This document shows positions 41,615 to 50,842 of a stretch of 64,000 nucleotides of DNA, in pieces (the first letter of the stretch is position 1; each line of letters begins with the position of its first letter). The stretch is from Clostridia bacterium (lineage in GTDB: Bacteria; Bacillota; Clostridia; Christensenellales; DTU072). Below the pieces are notes generated by a model. That model was not told the DNA's origin. It saw only the letters and a list, made by a program, of their open reading frames with translations, and did no database searches. Position numbers and translations under genes: made by a program. Where the stretch lies: contig JAFVRJ010000024.1 of NCBI GenBank assembly GCA_017504305.1, positions 1 through 64,000 on the forward strand. Direction: 5' to 3'.

Positions 41615-42865
41615 ATGGGAAGATATTTAATTAAAGGTGGCAAACCTCTCTACGGCGAAATACATATTCAAGGGGCGAAGAACTCGGTTTTACCCATATT
41701 TGCAGCTGCACTTTTAACCGAAGAAAAGGTGACAATAACAAACTGCCCAATGCTTACCGACGTGGAAAACATGGCAGAAATTTTACGCTCTTTGGGTGCA
41801 ACGGCAACAATCTCTGACGGTGTAGCTGAAATAAAGGCAGAGCAAGTTGCTTCGTATGAAATCCCGGCTTGTTTGGCAAAAGAGATACGTAGCTCTATAT
41901 TTTTGTTGGGATCGGTACTTGCGCGTAAAGGGAAGGCGAAGGTCGCCTATCCCGGAGGATGCAATATCGGGTTAAGGCCCATCGACATACATTTGAAAGC
42001 GCTTAAGGAAATGGGCGTCAAAGTGGAGGAAAAGGAGGGATATATTCTTTGCGATGCGCAAGAGGTGGAAGCAACTGCGATAACCCTTGATTACCCGAGT
42101 GTGGGCGCAACCGAAAACGTTATGTTGCTTGCCTCGCTGACGGAAGGAACTACTACGATTGCAAACGCCGCGCAAGAACCGGAAATAGAGGACCTCGAGC
42201 AATTTATAAACGCAATGGGCGGTAAAGTGAGCGGTGCGGGTACGCCTTTTATAAAAATAAAAGGTGTAAAGTCGCTTGTCGGCGCTGAGTTTAGGACGAT
42301 GGGGGATAGAATTGTTGCCGGCACTTACCTTATTGGAGCGGCATTATGTGGTGGTGAGCTGACCTTAAAAGGTGTTAACCCGGAACATTTATTATCATTG
42401 AACGGTAAATTATCAAAAGGCAGTTGCAAAGTGGTAAGCAAAAATGATATTATACATATAACGGCTTCCGGCAAGGTAGAGGCATTGGACGACGTCGTTA
42501 CGCAACCTTATCCCGGATTTCCCACCGACTTGCAAGCACAAATTTGCGTACTGGCAAGCGTGGCTAAAGGAAGCAGTCTGGTGGTGGAAAACATATTCGA
42601 AACGAGATTTAAGCATTTACCGGAGTTGATCAAAATGGGTGCTCGGGTGAAGCTCAAAGATAGGGTTGCCGTTTTTAACGGAGTAGACGATCTTTACGGT
42701 GCCGAGGTTAACTCGTACGATCTTCGCGGTGGTGCCGCAATGGTACTTGCCGGGCTACGAGCTAAGGGAACTACGATAGTAAACGATAGTCATTACGTCG
42801 AACGTGGCTACGAGGATATCGTTAGGGATTTGACAGGAGTAGGGGCCGATATCAAAAAAATATAG
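41615..42865 (+). CDS. murA: UDP-GlcNAc 1-carboxyvinyltransferase MurA
   Basis: The 416-residue enzyme carries out the first committed step of peptidoglycan synthesis, adding enolpyruvate to UDP-GlcNAc. It starts GGKPLYGEIHIQGAKNSVLP, with the catalytic Cys in YPGGCNIGLRPID near residue 112 (the fosfomycin target), and PYPGFPTDLQAQ near 295. It occupies the place of murG/murC in the cluster; neither murG nor murC is found in this window. GCGAGG lies before the ATG. Confidence 0.95.
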   Translation: MGRYLIKGGKPLYGEIHIQGAKNSVLPIFAAALLTEEKVTITNCPMLTDVENMAEILRSLGATATISDGVAEIKAEQVASYEIPACLAKEIRSSIFLLGSVLARKGKAKVAYPGGCNIGLRPIDIHLKALKEMGVKVEEKEGYILCDAQEVEATAITLDYPSVGATENVMLLASLTEGTTTIANAAQEPEIEDLEQFINAMGGKVSGAGTPFIKIKGVKSLVGAEFRTMGDRIVAGTYLIGAALCGGELTLKGVNPEHLLSLNGKLSKGSCKVVSKNDIIHITASGKVEALDDVVTQPYPGFPTDLQAQICVLASVAKGSSLVVENIFETRFKHLPELIKMGARVKLKDRVAVFNGVDDLYGAEVNSYDLRGGAAMVLAGLRAKGTTIVNDSHYVERGYEDIVRDLTGVGADIKKI

Positions 42866-42877
42866 AAGGAGAAACTT

Positions 42878-43555
42878 ATGAAGAAGCGGTTTATATCGAT
42901 AGCAATAGGGCTGATTTTAGTATTGCTTGTTACCGTTATCGGTAATATTTGCAAAATACGCAAAGTTGAAATACGCTTTGATAAAACCGCCGTTAAGGTT
43001 TCTTCGCTTGAAATATTTGAAAACTCCGGTATCGAAATGGGCGAGTCCATTTTGGGACTTAACGAAAACTTGGTCAGAAGAAATATAATGCAAAGTTATA
43101 ACGATAACTCTGTTATTGTAACAAATATCGTTAGAGTTTTCCCCAATAAAGTCGTAATTTACGTTACCGAAAACGTCGTCCCGATTTGCGCCATATCGAT
43201 CGTAGGGGAGGACGGCCTTTACGCCCTTGCCGACGGCAACTTCCAGCTTGCGCGTAAAGTTGGCATCGAGGACGTTGCTTTTGAAGAACTCGTTCTTATC
43301 GAAGGCGTTGAGTTAAAAGACACCTTCAATACCACCGCTTTCAAACAAATCCATCAAATATTCCGCGCGTTTGACGCCGAAGGTTTGGACTTCTATGCTC
43401 AAGCACGCTTTTTTGAAAAAATTACCTATTCGACCGACGCTATAAGGATTTTAACTCGCGACGGCGTAACTTTCCAATGCGATAACGATGTAGAGGATAC
43501 TTCTCTGGTAGTTAAACAAGCATATTCTTACTATCTCGAGCAGAAAAACGGTTAG
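42878..43555 (+). CDS. ftsQ: Division protein FtsQ/DivIB
   Basis: The 225-residue protein has a short basic cytoplasmic start (MKKRF), one membrane helix (about 5-24) and an extracellular POTRA-like domain (CKIRKVEIRFDKT, then the ENSGIEMGESIL loop) followed by the FtsQ beta domain with VRVFPNKVVIYVTE near residue 88. It is the scaffold that joins FtsL-type and FtsB-type proteins to FtsW-PBP. GAAGGAG lies before the ATG. Confidence 0.88.
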   Translation: MKKRFISIAIGLILVLLVTVIGNICKIRKVEIRFDKTAVKVSSLEIFENSGIEMGESILGLNENLVRRNIMQSYNDNSVIVTNIVRVFPNKVVIYVTENVVPICAISIVGEDGLYALADGNFQLARKVGIEDVAFEELVLIEGVELKDTFNTTAFKQIHQIFRAFDAEGLDFYAQARFFEKITYSTDAIRILTRDGVTFQCDNDVEDTSLVVKQAYSYYLEQKNG

Positions 43556-43581
43556 TTTAATTTAAAAATTTGCAAAACTTA

Positions 43582-43610
43582 TTGACACGCGCGCACGCAT
43601 AATATATAAT
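43582..43610 (+). promoter_or_regulatory. Consensus promoter of ftsA-ftsZ
   Basis: A perfect TTGACA at 43582-43587, a 17-nt spacer and a perfect TATAAT at 43605-43610. The 40-nt leader carries a small GCGTA-TTT-TACGC hairpin just before GGAG. Confidence 0.88.
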
Positions 43611-43650
43611 AAAAATATCAAAGTGCGTATTTTACGCGTGGAGTTTATCG

Positions 43651-44829
43651 ATGAGTAATAAAAAAGTTGCAGTTTTGGATATTACTTCCGATCGCATTAC
43701 CCTCGTAATGCAGGATAAGTATACCGATAACTTTACCTTCCGCTCCTCGCAAAGGTACGATGGCTTTTATAACGGCGAATTTTTATGTGAGCCCACCGAA
43801 CTTTTTAAAATAGTCGAAGAATTGGTAACCGAGTGCGAAAAGGCAACCTTTACCAAGTTGACCGACATCATGGTAGGGGTTCCCGGTGAGTTTACTGCAG
43901 TAAGTTGCAAAAACGTAGTCAACAGTCTTGGTTTAGAACGCAAGGTAACCGCTCGCGACGTTGATGCTCTTTACGAAATTGGTAAACCCGTTAGCGATAC
44001 TCACGTTTGCATTAGCGCATCACCGATTTATTTTGAGTTGGACGATGGTACTTGTACCATCACGCCCGTTGGTGGAGTTACCAATCAACTTAAGTGCTTG
44101 ATGAGCTACGTTGTTTGCGAAAAGTCGTTTACCGCACTCTTTGATAAAATTTCGGAAGAAATCGGCATCAACTTTACTTATGCTTCCACCTTACTTGCAG
44201 AAGTTATGTACGTTGTGCCGGAATCTCTACGCGATAACGGCGTAGTGCTTGCAGACGTAGGCTTTACGTCGACCTCCGTTGCATATGCAAGAGGTGATGG
44301 TATTGCTCACGCTCTTTCGTTTTCGCTTGGTGGCGGACACGTAGCAGGGGATTTGTACGAAGTTAAGGAAATTCCGTTTAATCACGCTACCGCACTATTG
44401 GATAGAATTAACTTAAACATCGCCGCAACAGCTCAAGACGAATATGCTGTTTCAGTAGGTAGCGAAATCGCTTATTATAACGTATCTGAAATTAACGAGG
44501 TTGCACTTGCTCGTATCGAAAATATCGCCGATATGATCGGAAGGGCAATACGCTCGTCCCGTTACGACGTATCGTTAAGTACTAAAATTCTTTTAACCGG
44601 TTCCGGTATAGCGGATATCCCCGGTGTAAGAGAGTGTGTTGCAAAAGTTACCGGAAGAAGCGTCGAGATTTTAACACCCGACCATATGCAATTCAATAAG
44701 CCCAAGCACGCATCCGTTGCGGGATTATTGATGGTACAAAGGCATCAAATGCTACAAAAAAATAATAAACTAAACGACTTTATCTTAAAAATAAAAGAAA
44801 AACTCGGCAGGAGGAAAAACAATGGCTAA
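43651..44829 (+). CDS. ftsA: Cell division protein FtsA
   Basis: The 392-residue actin-fold protein has VLDITSDRITLVM at the start, VLADVGFTSTSVAYARG near residue 200, LLTGSGIADIPG near 311 and a C-terminal amphipathic helix (LNDFILKIKEKLGRRKN) that would anchor FtsZ filaments to the membrane. Similarity to Bacillus FtsA is moderate but the fold and position are clear. GGAG precedes the ATG, and it overlaps ftsZ by 8 nt. Confidence 0.88.
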   Translation: MSNKKVAVLDITSDRITLVMQDKYTDNFTFRSSQRYDGFYNGEFLCEPTELFKIVEELVTECEKATFTKLTDIMVGVPGEFTAVSCKNVVNSLGLERKVTARDVDALYEIGKPVSDTHVCISASPIYFELDDGTCTITPVGGVTNQLKCLMSYVVCEKSFTALFDKISEEIGINFTYASTLLAEVMYVVPESLRDNGVVLADVGFTSTSVAYARGDGIAHALSFSLGGGHVAGDLYEVKEIPFNHATALLDRINLNIAATAQDEYAVSVGSEIAYYNVSEINEVALARIENIADMIGRAIRSSRYDVSLSTKILLTGSGIADIPGVRECVAKVTGRSVEILTPDHMQFNKPKHASVAGLLMVQRHQMLQKNNKLNDFILKIKEKLGRRKNNG

Positions 44830-46027
44830 TACTTACGGAGTAGCTAACATTAAAGTTATGGGTATTGGTGGTGGTGGTAACAACGCCGTTAATCGCATGA
44901 TTTTAGCAGGTATTACTTCTTGTACTTTTATTGCTGCAAATACTGATATGCAAGCTCTTAACATGAGCAAAGCACCTATAAAAATTCAACTTGGAGCAAG
45001 CCTTACCAAAGGTCTCGGAGCAGGTGCCGATCCCGAAATGGGCGCAAGAGCTGCTGAAGAAAGCAAGGATGAAATCCGTCAACATCTTGAAGACACCGAT
45101 TTGTTGTTCATAACCGCAGGTATGGGTGGCGGTACCGGCACCGGTGCAGCTCCTGTAATTGCACAAATGGCAAAAGAAATGAATATTTTGACCATTGCGG
45201 TAGTAACAAAGCCCTTTGAACAATTTGAAGGTAAACGCCGTATGGAAAATGCTCAAAAGGGTATTGAAGAACTACGTAAAGTAGTTGATACTTTGCTTGT
45301 TATACCTAACGAAAAGATCCAAATGTTCGTACCCAAGGGCACAACGCTTGTACAAGCTTTTAAGGTTGCCGACGACGTATTGCGACAAGGTATCCAAGGT
45401 ATTACCGAAATTATTACCACTCCTGCATTGATTAACCTTGACTTTGCCGACATTAAGACCATCATGAAGAATAAGGGCAACGCTCACATCGGTATCGGTA
45501 AGGGCAAAGGCGAAAATCGTACATTTGAAGCGGTACGTCAAGCAGTACAAAGCCCGTTGCTTGAGACCAATATTCAAGGCGCAACCGGCATTATCGTATA
45601 CGTATCGGGCGGTCCCGGCCTTACGATGGAGGAGGTTAATAACTCCGTAAGCCTTATTCGTGACGTAGTTGACCCCAGTGCAAATATCATCTTTGGTATG
45701 GGTATCGATGAAGCTTTGGATGAAGAAGTTATCATCACCGTTATTGCAACCGGTTTTGAAACAAAACCCGATGGCAGAAGCAAGTACTCAACCATGAGCC
45801 GTCCCATGTTCAACGAGCCCGAGCGCAACGCTCAAATGGACAGAATGTACGGCTATGCTCCTGAATACAACGAAGCGGCTGCAACTCAAGCTCCTCAAGC
45901 ACCTCGCCAACAAGAGCAAGTACCTCCGCAATTCCGTCCTCAAAACGATATGCCTACAGGCAGGATGGACGTAACCGATTCCAAAATTCCTCCTTTCCTT
46001 CAAAGGTTAAAGGACAAGAATAGATAA
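44822..46027 (+). CDS. ftsZ: Cell division protein FtsZ
   Basis: The 401-residue tubulin homologue has [17 protein letters not shown] at the start and the GTP-binding motif [15 protein letters not shown] near residue 100. A Gln/Pro-rich linker (about 320-380) follows, then the conserved C-terminal peptide [13 protein letters not shown] that binds FtsA. It forms the Z ring. GGAGG lies before the ATG, and the hairpin at 46050 ends the dcw unit. Confidence 0.98.
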   Translation: MANTYGVANIKVMGIGGGGNNAVNRMILAGITSCTFIAANTDMQALNMSKAPIKIQLGASLTKGLGAGADPEMGARAAEESKDEIRQHLEDTDLLFITAGMGGGTGTGAAPVIAQMAKEMNILTIAVVTKPFEQFEGKRRMENAQKGIEELRKVVDTLLVIPNEKIQMFVPKGTTLVQAFKVADDVLRQGIQGITEIITTPALINLDFADIKTIMKNKGNAHIGIGKGKGENRTFEAVRQAVQSPLLETNIQGATGIIVYVSGGPGLTMEEVNNSVSLIRDVVDPSANIIFGMGIDEALDEEVIITVIATGFETKPDGRSKYSTMSRPMFNEPERNAQMDRMYGYAPEYNEAAATQAPQAPRQQEQVPPQFRPQNDMPTGRMDVTDSKIPPFLQRLKDKNR

Positions 46028-46049
46028 TAAATAAAATGCGAAACAATAC

Positions 46050-46083
46050 GAAAGAAGACAAGCAAAAAGGCTTGTCTTCTTTC
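46050..46083 (+). terminator. Hairpin after ftsZ
   Basis: GAAAGAAGACAAGC at 46050-46063 pairs with GCTTGTCTTCTTTC at 46070-46083. The following TTC-ATTTA is a weak T tract, so it may be leaky into spoIIGA. Confidence 0.7.
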
Positions 46084-46103
46084 ATTTACAGCGGTAATAT
46101 AAA

Positions 46104-46862
46104 TTGAAAATCGATATATATACTCTATACCTAATACTCAACTTATTGACGGCAAATTACTTGATGTTTTATCTTGTTTTGAGCGTAATGCGCTCGGAAA
46201 TAAAGATATTCAGATTGTTATTTAGCGCATGCATAATTACGTTGTATGCGCTTATCAGACAACGATTGAATAACCCAACTATTTTGCTCGATATGATTGT
46301 ACACGTAATCGCGTTGTTGGTTATAAAACGTGACTATTATTTTTTAGAGTTTTGTAAAACCGGATTGATTTACGTATGTGTGTTATTGGTTACCGAAGCA
46401 TTTAAAACTTTTTTGTACGATAGCCTTTTACCCAATGATTTACTTGCCGATTTATTGGTCGCAATAAGCGTATTGATAACCGCGTTTATATTTACGGTTG
46501 CTTTAAAGCTCGGTGGGCGAAAGAGAGGCAGTAAGCTAATATTTGACGTTGAAATATCAAATAATGGTAAAGTTAGTAAAGCAAAAGCATATTGGGATAG
46601 CGGTAACTCAATATATGACAAAGGGGTACCCGTAATCGTTGTTTCGAACAAAATAGCTAAAAAAATCGCTCTCGACGGAAAACGAAATTTACTGATAAGC
46701 ACGGTTAGTGGTACTATAGAGCTTCCCGTTACCGACGTAGAGCTTAAGATATATTACGACAAAAAGACACATAAGCTATACCATACCAAAGCCATCGTTT
46801 CGGATAAAATAGATTTACGTGGTTACGACGTCTTGTTGCATAAGGAAATGGAGGTAGCATGA
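46104..46862 (+). CDS. spoIIGA: Sporulation sigma-E processing peptidase SpoIIGA
   Basis: The 252-residue membrane protease cleaves pro-sigma-E at the septum. It has five N-terminal membrane helices (about residues 1-135), then an aspartic-protease domain with [18 protein letters not shown] near 172, whose Asp is the catalytic residue. TTG at 46104 is used because [14 protein letters not shown] matches the family start. The ribosome binding site is weak. It overlaps sigE by 4 nt, as in other spore formers. Confidence 0.85.
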   Translation: MKIDIYTLYLILNLLTANYLMFYLVLSVMRSEIKIFRLLFSACIITLYALIRQRLNNPTILLDMIVHVIALLVIKRDYYFLEFCKTGLIYVCVLLVTEAFKTFLYDSLLPNDLLADLLVAISVLITAFIFTVALKLGGRKRGSKLIFDVEISNNGKVSKAKAYWDSGNSIYDKGVPVIVVSNKIAKKIALDGKRNLLISTVSGTIELPVTDVELKIYYDKKTHKLYHTKAIVSDKIDLRGYDVLLHKEMEVA

Positions 46863-47563
46863 TAGCATTAATTCAACTTTTTAAACGACTTTTCGAATCG
46901 CTATTTGGTAGGAACACCGTCGACTATATGGTAGCTTTGCCGAGCCCGCTTGAGCCTGAGGAAGAATTGAGGCTACTGCAATTATCCGAGGAAGGAGACG
47001 TTGATGCTCGCAATACGCTTGTGGAGCATAATTTAAGATTGGTTGTGTACATTGCTAAACGTTTTGATAATACGGGTGTTGATCTCGAGGAACTGGTTTC
47101 GGTGGGAACTATCGGGCTTATAAAAGCGGTAAAGTCATATAATTCCGATAAAAAGATTAAACTTGCTACTTATGCTTCGCGGTGTATTGAAAACGAGATA
47201 TTAATGTATCTTCGCAAAATGGTTAAAATCCGCAACGAGGTGAGTTTAGACGAGCCGTTGAACGTGGATTACGAGGGTAATAAATTGCTTCTTTCAGACG
47301 TATTGGGAACGGATGGAGGCGAGATCTATAAAGAGATGGAGTCTGACGTCGAAAAGGGAATTTTGAAAGAGCTGTTCGGCAGACTTGAAGAAAGGGACCG
47401 CAATATAATTTGTATGCGATATGGGTTATATGGAGTGGAGGAACGCACCCAAAAAGAGATTGCAGATATGATGGGTATATCGCAATCGTACATAAGCAGG
47501 TTGGAAAAGCGTATACTTGAAAAGCTCAAAAGTGAGTTTATGAAGATGGAAGAAAAATCATAA
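46859..47563 (+). CDS. sigE: RNA polymerase sporulation sigma factor SigE (pro-form)
   Basis: The 234-residue sigma-70 factor has a hydrophobic/basic pro-sequence ([16 protein letters not shown], about the first 27 residues) that holds it at the membrane until SpoIIGA cuts it. Region 2 ([42 protein letters not shown]) and region 4 ([21 protein letters not shown]) are complete. It drives mother-cell gene expression. The ATG overlaps spoIIGA. Confidence 0.96.
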   Translation: MIALIQLFKRLFESLFGRNTVDYMVALPSPLEPEEELRLLQLSEEGDVDARNTLVEHNLRLVVYIAKRFDNTGVDLEELVSVGTIGLIKAVKSYNSDKKIKLATYASRCIENEILMYLRKMVKIRNEVSLDEPLNVDYEGNKLLLSDVLGTDGGEIYKEMESDVEKGILKELFGRLEERDRNIICMRYGLYGVEERTQKEIADMMGISQSYISRLEKRILEKLKSEFMKMEEKS

Positions 47564-47571
47564 ATTTTTTT

Positions 47572-47600
47572 GCATTAATCCCGATTTTAGGTACATACTC
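47572..47600 (+). promoter_or_regulatory. Possible sigma-G-type promoter of sigG
   Basis: GCATT at 47572-47576 and CATACTC at 47594-47600 are 17 nt apart and are close to the forespore sigma-G consensus, with one mismatch in each. Autoregulation of sigG is known in Bacillus. The match is suggestive only. Confidence 0.35.
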
Positions 47601-47618
47601 CATTTGCAGGAGACGTTT

Positions 47619-48386
47619 ATGGCTAAAAAGGTTATAGGAATTGACGTTAGCACGTTACCTAAATTGACGGGAGTTGAGCTGGAAGACCTACTTTTTAAGA
47701 TAAAAAGCGGTCAAAATGAGCTGAAAGAGTATTTTTTACTTGCGAACGCCAGATTGGTATTAAGTGCAGTACAAAAGTTCCGCAACACCAAAGAAAGCTC
47801 GGACGATTTATTCCAAGTCGGAATGTTAGGCTTAATAAAGGCTCTTGACAACTTCGACGCAACGTTAGGACTTAAGTTTTCGACGTATGCGGTACCGATG
47901 GTAATAGGAGAAATACGCAGATTCGTTAGAGAAGGAACGGCGTTTAAAGTAGGGCGTAGTGTAAGAGACGTTGCTTACAAGGCAGTGCAGGTGCGTGAAA
48001 GAATTGAAAGAGAAGGATTAAAAGAAGCAACGTTACCCGAAATTGCCGAAGCGTTAATTTTACCGTATTACGAAGTAGTCAGTGCGTTAGATGCATTGGC
48101 GGAGCCACAATCGGTTTACGAAGAAGTCTACAGTGACGACGGAGACGGTGTCGAAATTATCGACTTACTGAAAGACCCGAGGAGTGACGGGGATTACGCC
48201 GATAGAATAGTGTTAAAAGAGGGCGTTGAAAGTTTGCCGGAAAAGGAACACGACGTAATCGTAATGCGTTATTATCAAGGTTGTACTCAAACGGAAATCG
48301 CCACGAGGTTAGACGTTTCACAAGCACAGGTTAGTAGGCTGGAAAAGAACGCAATAAGTAAATTGCGACTGAACTTTTACGTCTAA
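47619..48386 (+). CDS. sigG: RNA polymerase sporulation sigma factor SigG
   Basis: The forespore sigma factor (255 residues from this ATG) starts IGIDVSTLPKLTGVELEDLL, which matches the SigG N-terminus. It then has ANARLVLSAVQKF, VGMLGLIKALDNFD, FSTYAVPMVIGEIRRF and the region 4 motif TQTEIATRLDVSQAQVSRLEK. ATG 47619 follows GCAGGAG. It controls late forespore genes. It lies 55 nt after sigE, the standard spoIIGA-sigE-sigG order. Confidence 0.95.
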   Translation: MAKKVIGIDVSTLPKLTGVELEDLLFKIKSGQNELKEYFLLANARLVLSAVQKFRNTKESSDDLFQVGMLGLIKALDNFDATLGLKFSTYAVPMVIGEIRRFVREGTAFKVGRSVRDVAYKAVQVRERIEREGLKEATLPEIAEALILPYYEVVSALDALAEPQSVYEEVYSDDGDGVEIIDLLKDPRSDGDYADRIVLKEGVESLPEKEHDVIVMRYYQGCTQTEIATRLDVSQAQVSRLEKNAISKLRLNFYV

Positions 48387-48431
48387 AACCTGCTCCGCAC
48401 GCATAGAGTAAATATTAGTGCGGAGTACATA

Positions 48432-48701
48432 ATGCAAGGCATAGATTACACCTTTTGCGAATTGAGGGAAAAACAAGTAGTAAACGTAGCGGACGGCAAG
48501 CAACTTGGCAGGATAGTTGATATAGCATTACATTGTTCGGGCAAAGTTGTAGGGCTCATATCGCAAGGGGACAAAAGATTTTTTAAAAATTTTTCCGGTA
48601 ATGAAAACGTTTTTATTCCTTGGAATAAAGTTATAAAAATAGGGGACGACGTTATTTTGGTGGAATTGAACGGTGTTAATTCTACAGAATTAAGCAAATA
48701 G
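48432..48701 (+). CDS. YlmC/YmxH family PRC-barrel sporulation protein
   Basis: The 89-residue protein has the PRC-barrel form of the YlmC/YmxH family: FCELREKQVVNVADGKQLGRIVDIAL, then FIPWNKVIKIGDDVILVEL. In Firmicutes this gene normally follows sigG. Its exact role is unknown. GCGGAG lies before the ATG. Confidence 0.85.
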   Translation: MQGIDYTFCELREKQVVNVADGKQLGRIVDIALHCSGKVVGLISQGDKRFFKNFSGNENVFIPWNKVIKIGDDVILVELNGVNSTELSK

Positions 48702-48703
48702 TA

Positions 48704-48732
48704 TTTACAAAGTTAACTAAATATTGTATAAT
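48704..48732 (+). promoter_or_regulatory. Promoter of nrdR
   Basis: TTTACA at 48704-48709, a 17-nt spacer and TATAAT at 48727-48732, followed by a 30-nt leader with GAGGA. Confidence 0.75.
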
Positions 48733-48762
48733 TAATCGATAAAACAAGCGAGGAAGTACAAT

Positions 48763-49236
48763 ATGAAGTGTCCTTTTTGTATGAGTCTTGATAGCAAGGT
48801 AGTAGATTCTCGTCTTAATGAAGACGGAACCTCTATTCGTCGCCGTCGTGAGTGCGTTACTTGCGGTAAGCGCTATACCACCTATGAGAAGATAGAGTCT
48901 ACTCCGGTACTCGTTATTAAAAATAACGGAAACCGTCAAATTTTCGACTCCGCTAAAATTAAAAACGGCATTATTAAAGCGTGTGAAAAACGTCCCGTAT
49001 CTATGGCGAAGATTGATAAACTTGTTTCCGATATCGAAAAACAAGTTAACAACACCTTGGCGCAAGAAATTTCTTCCAAAAAGGTTGGCGAACTCGTTAT
49101 GAACGGATTGAAATCTCTCGACGACGTAGCATACGTAAGATTTGCCTCTGTACACAGACAATTCAAAGACATTAACACCCTTTTAGAGGAAATCGAAAAA
49201 CTCGTAGTCACAAAAGGTGAGGACGGTAATAAGTAG
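48763..49236 (+). CDS. nrdR: Transcriptional repressor NrdR
   Basis: The 157-residue protein has an N-terminal zinc ribbon (KCPFCMSLDSKVVDSR and ECVTCGKRYTTYE) and an ATP-cone domain (PVLVIKNNGNRQIFDSAKI, about residues 49-139). NrdR senses ATP/dATP and represses ribonucleotide reductase genes. GAGGA lies before the ATG. It ends 1 nt into the RluA gene. Confidence 0.95.
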   Translation: MKCPFCMSLDSKVVDSRLNEDGTSIRRRRECVTCGKRYTTYEKIESTPVLVIKNNGNRQIFDSAKIKNGIIKACEKRPVSMAKIDKLVSDIEKQVNNTLAQEISSKKVGELVMNGLKSLDDVAYVRFASVHRQFKDINTLLEEIEKLVVTKGEDGNK

Positions 49237-50063
49237 TGCGTACCTATAAATTCGACCGTAAACCCATAAGGCTTTCCAAATATCTTGCGGAAGTTTTTCC
49301 TGAATTACGCTTTGGTTATTTCCGTACTCTTTTAAAGCAACGCGAAATACGCATTAACGGCAAAAAAATATCTCAAGATATTTACTTAAACCCCGGTGAT
49401 AACGTCGAGGTTTTTTGTGATGAAGAAAAACTTCTTAAGTTTAACTACGAACAAGTTTACAGCGACGAAAATTTGCTTATAGCAGTCAAGCCGAGAGGGG
49501 TAGCGAGCGAGGAGTTTTGCAAGCGTATTTCTACTACCGAAAACAAGCCGATTGAGCTTGCACATCGTTTGGATACTAACACAAAAGGTTTGCTCATAAT
49601 GAGCTATAACGAAAAAACCTCCGAAGCTTTGCGCGAAGGTTTCCGTAAGGGTGCTATAATCAAAAAATACTTTGCGCTTGTAGGCGGTACGCTAAAGGAA
49701 AAGCTCGATTTGCGTGATTATTTAGTCAAAGACGCCGAAAAGGGTGTTGTTACCGTTACAGAGCTTAAAGTTAACGGAGCTATTCCGATAAGAACGGAAG
49801 TGGAGCCCGTTGAGTACGGCGAAGGCACGACTACCGTAGAGGTTACTTTGCACACCGGTAAAACTCATCAAATTAGAGCACATCTTGCTTACGCCGGCTA
49901 TCCTATAGTTGGCGATACCAAATACGGCGACTTTGAACTAAACCGCGTAATGCGCGCTAAACGTCAATATCTTACCGCGTGCAAGCTTGCCTTCAACTTC
50001 CATAAATCAAGCTTTTTGTCCTATTTGAACGATAAAAAGTTTGAAATAGAAAGAGATTTTTAA
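49236..50063 (+). CDS. RluA family pseudouridine synthase with S4 domain
   Basis: The 275-residue enzyme has an N-terminal S4 RNA-binding domain (IRLSKYLAEVFPEL, KQREIRINGKKI, about residues 12-65) and a catalytic domain with LAHRLDTNTKGLLIMS near 108, whose Asp is the nucleophile, and HTGKTHQIRAHLAYAGYPIVGD near 205. The GTG start overlaps the nrdR stop. Unlike the shorter enzyme at 9862 it keeps the S4 domain. It converges with sigK, with only 1 nt between the stops. The target site is unknown. Confidence 0.87.
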   Translation: MRTYKFDRKPIRLSKYLAEVFPELRFGYFRTLLKQREIRINGKKISQDIYLNPGDNVEVFCDEEKLLKFNYEQVYSDENLLIAVKPRGVASEEFCKRISTTENKPIELAHRLDTNTKGLLIMSYNEKTSEALREGFRKGAIIKKYFALVGGTLKEKLDLRDYLVKDAEKGVVTVTELKVNGAIPIRTEVEPVEYGEGTTTVEVTLHTGKTHQIRAHLAYAGYPIVGDTKYGDFELNRVMRAKRQYLTACKLAFNFHKSSFLSYLNDKKFEIERDF

Positions 50064-50064
50064 C

Positions 50065-50772
50065 TCAAAATTCCAAATTGTCCTTTTCGATGGCGGTGCG
50101 TAACTTTTTAAGCACCGCTTTTTCAAGCCTTGAAACGTATGAACGCGATATACCCAGTTTATCAGCAGTTTCTTGTTGCGTAAGAGGAACTCCGTCCAAT
50201 AAGCCGAATCTATAGTAAAGTAGTTGCTTTTCCCGCATTTTTAATGAACTATCGACTAATTTTCGTAGACTATCACGAGTTATTGCGTCTTCCGATTGTT
50301 TATATACGGTGTCTTCATCTATTGATAAAGTATCAATAATCGTAATAGGGTTACCGTCTTTATCGGTGCCCACTTCATCGTATAGAGATAGGTCGTTTTG
50401 ACGCTTTTTATAACTGCGCATCGCCATCAAAATCTCATTTTCAATGCATCTGGACGCATAGGTTGCAAGCGCCGTGCTTTTATCGCCTTTATACGTGTTT
50501 ATTGCCTTAATCAAACCGATGGTTCCAACTGATATCAGCTCGTCTTTATCTGGATAATTAGTATACTTTTTAGCGATATAAACTATTAGCCTCAAGTTGT
50601 GCTTTACGAGGACGTCTCTCGCCGTTAAATCACCGCTATGAAATTTATCAAGATACTCCTTTTCTTTGTCAGGAGAAAGAGGGTGGGGGAACGAATTGTT
50701 ATTTTCGATTCCCGAAGTTAGTAGCAGTACGCCGGAGAGTAAAGCAAAAAAACCTTCCAGTAAAATAATCAC
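50065..50772 (-). CDS. sigK: RNA polymerase sporulation sigma factor SigK (pro-form), uninterrupted
   Basis: The 235-residue sigma factor has a hydrophobic pro-sequence (GFFALLSGVLLLTSG, about residues 7-21) of the type removed by SpoIVFB. Region 2 ([45 protein letters not shown]) and region 4 (QQETADKLGISRSYVSRLEK) follow. The gene is whole, with no skin-type insertion. The GTG start follows GTGAGG. It is the late mother-cell sigma factor. Confidence 0.95.
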   Translation of the reverse strand: MIILLEGFFALLSGVLLLTSGIENNNSFPHPLSPDKEKEYLDKFHSGDLTARDVLVKHNLRLIVYIAKKYTNYPDKDELISVGTIGLIKAINTYKGDKSTALATYASRCIENEILMAMRSYKKRQNDLSLYDEVGTDKDGNPITIIDTLSIDEDTVYKQSEDAITRDSLRKLVDSSLKMREKQLLYYRFGLLDGVPLTQQETADKLGISRSYVSRLEKAVLKKLRTAIEKDNLEF

Positions 50773-50784
50773 CTCACGGTTAGT

Positions 50785-50808
50785 ATTATATGTAGGTTTT
50801 CGACAAAA
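50785..50808 (-). promoter_or_regulatory. sigK control region: sigma-E-like -10 and a Spo0A box
   Basis: On the minus strand CATATAAT (50785-50792) equals the sigma-E -10 consensus and also contains a sigma-A TATAAT. TTTTGTCGAAAA (50797-50808), a full Spo0A box around TGTCGAA, lies just upstream. No good sigma-A -35 exists at 17 nt. Confidence 0.55.
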
Positions 50809-50813
50809 GTTTA

Positions 50814-50841
50814 CAAAAAAACCACCTTACGGTGGGTTTTT
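50814..50841 (-). terminator. Terminator of rnpB
   Basis: On the minus strand CCCACC-GTAA-GGTGG is flanked by A and T runs, directly after the RNase P RNA and before sigK. Confidence 0.85.
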
Positions 50842-50842
50842 G

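Noticed and set aside
46027..46103. Spo0A box in the ftsZ-spoIIGA gap
   Set aside because: CTTGTCTTC in the hairpin arm only partly resembles TGTCGAA and is explained by the hairpin.
48704..48762. Leaderless start for nrdR
   Set aside because: The -10 is 30 nt upstream and a GAGGA site is present, so it is an ordinary leader.
50065..50772. Possible skin-type interruption of sigK
   Set aside because: The sigK frame is whole from pro-sequence to region 4, with no recombination remnant.
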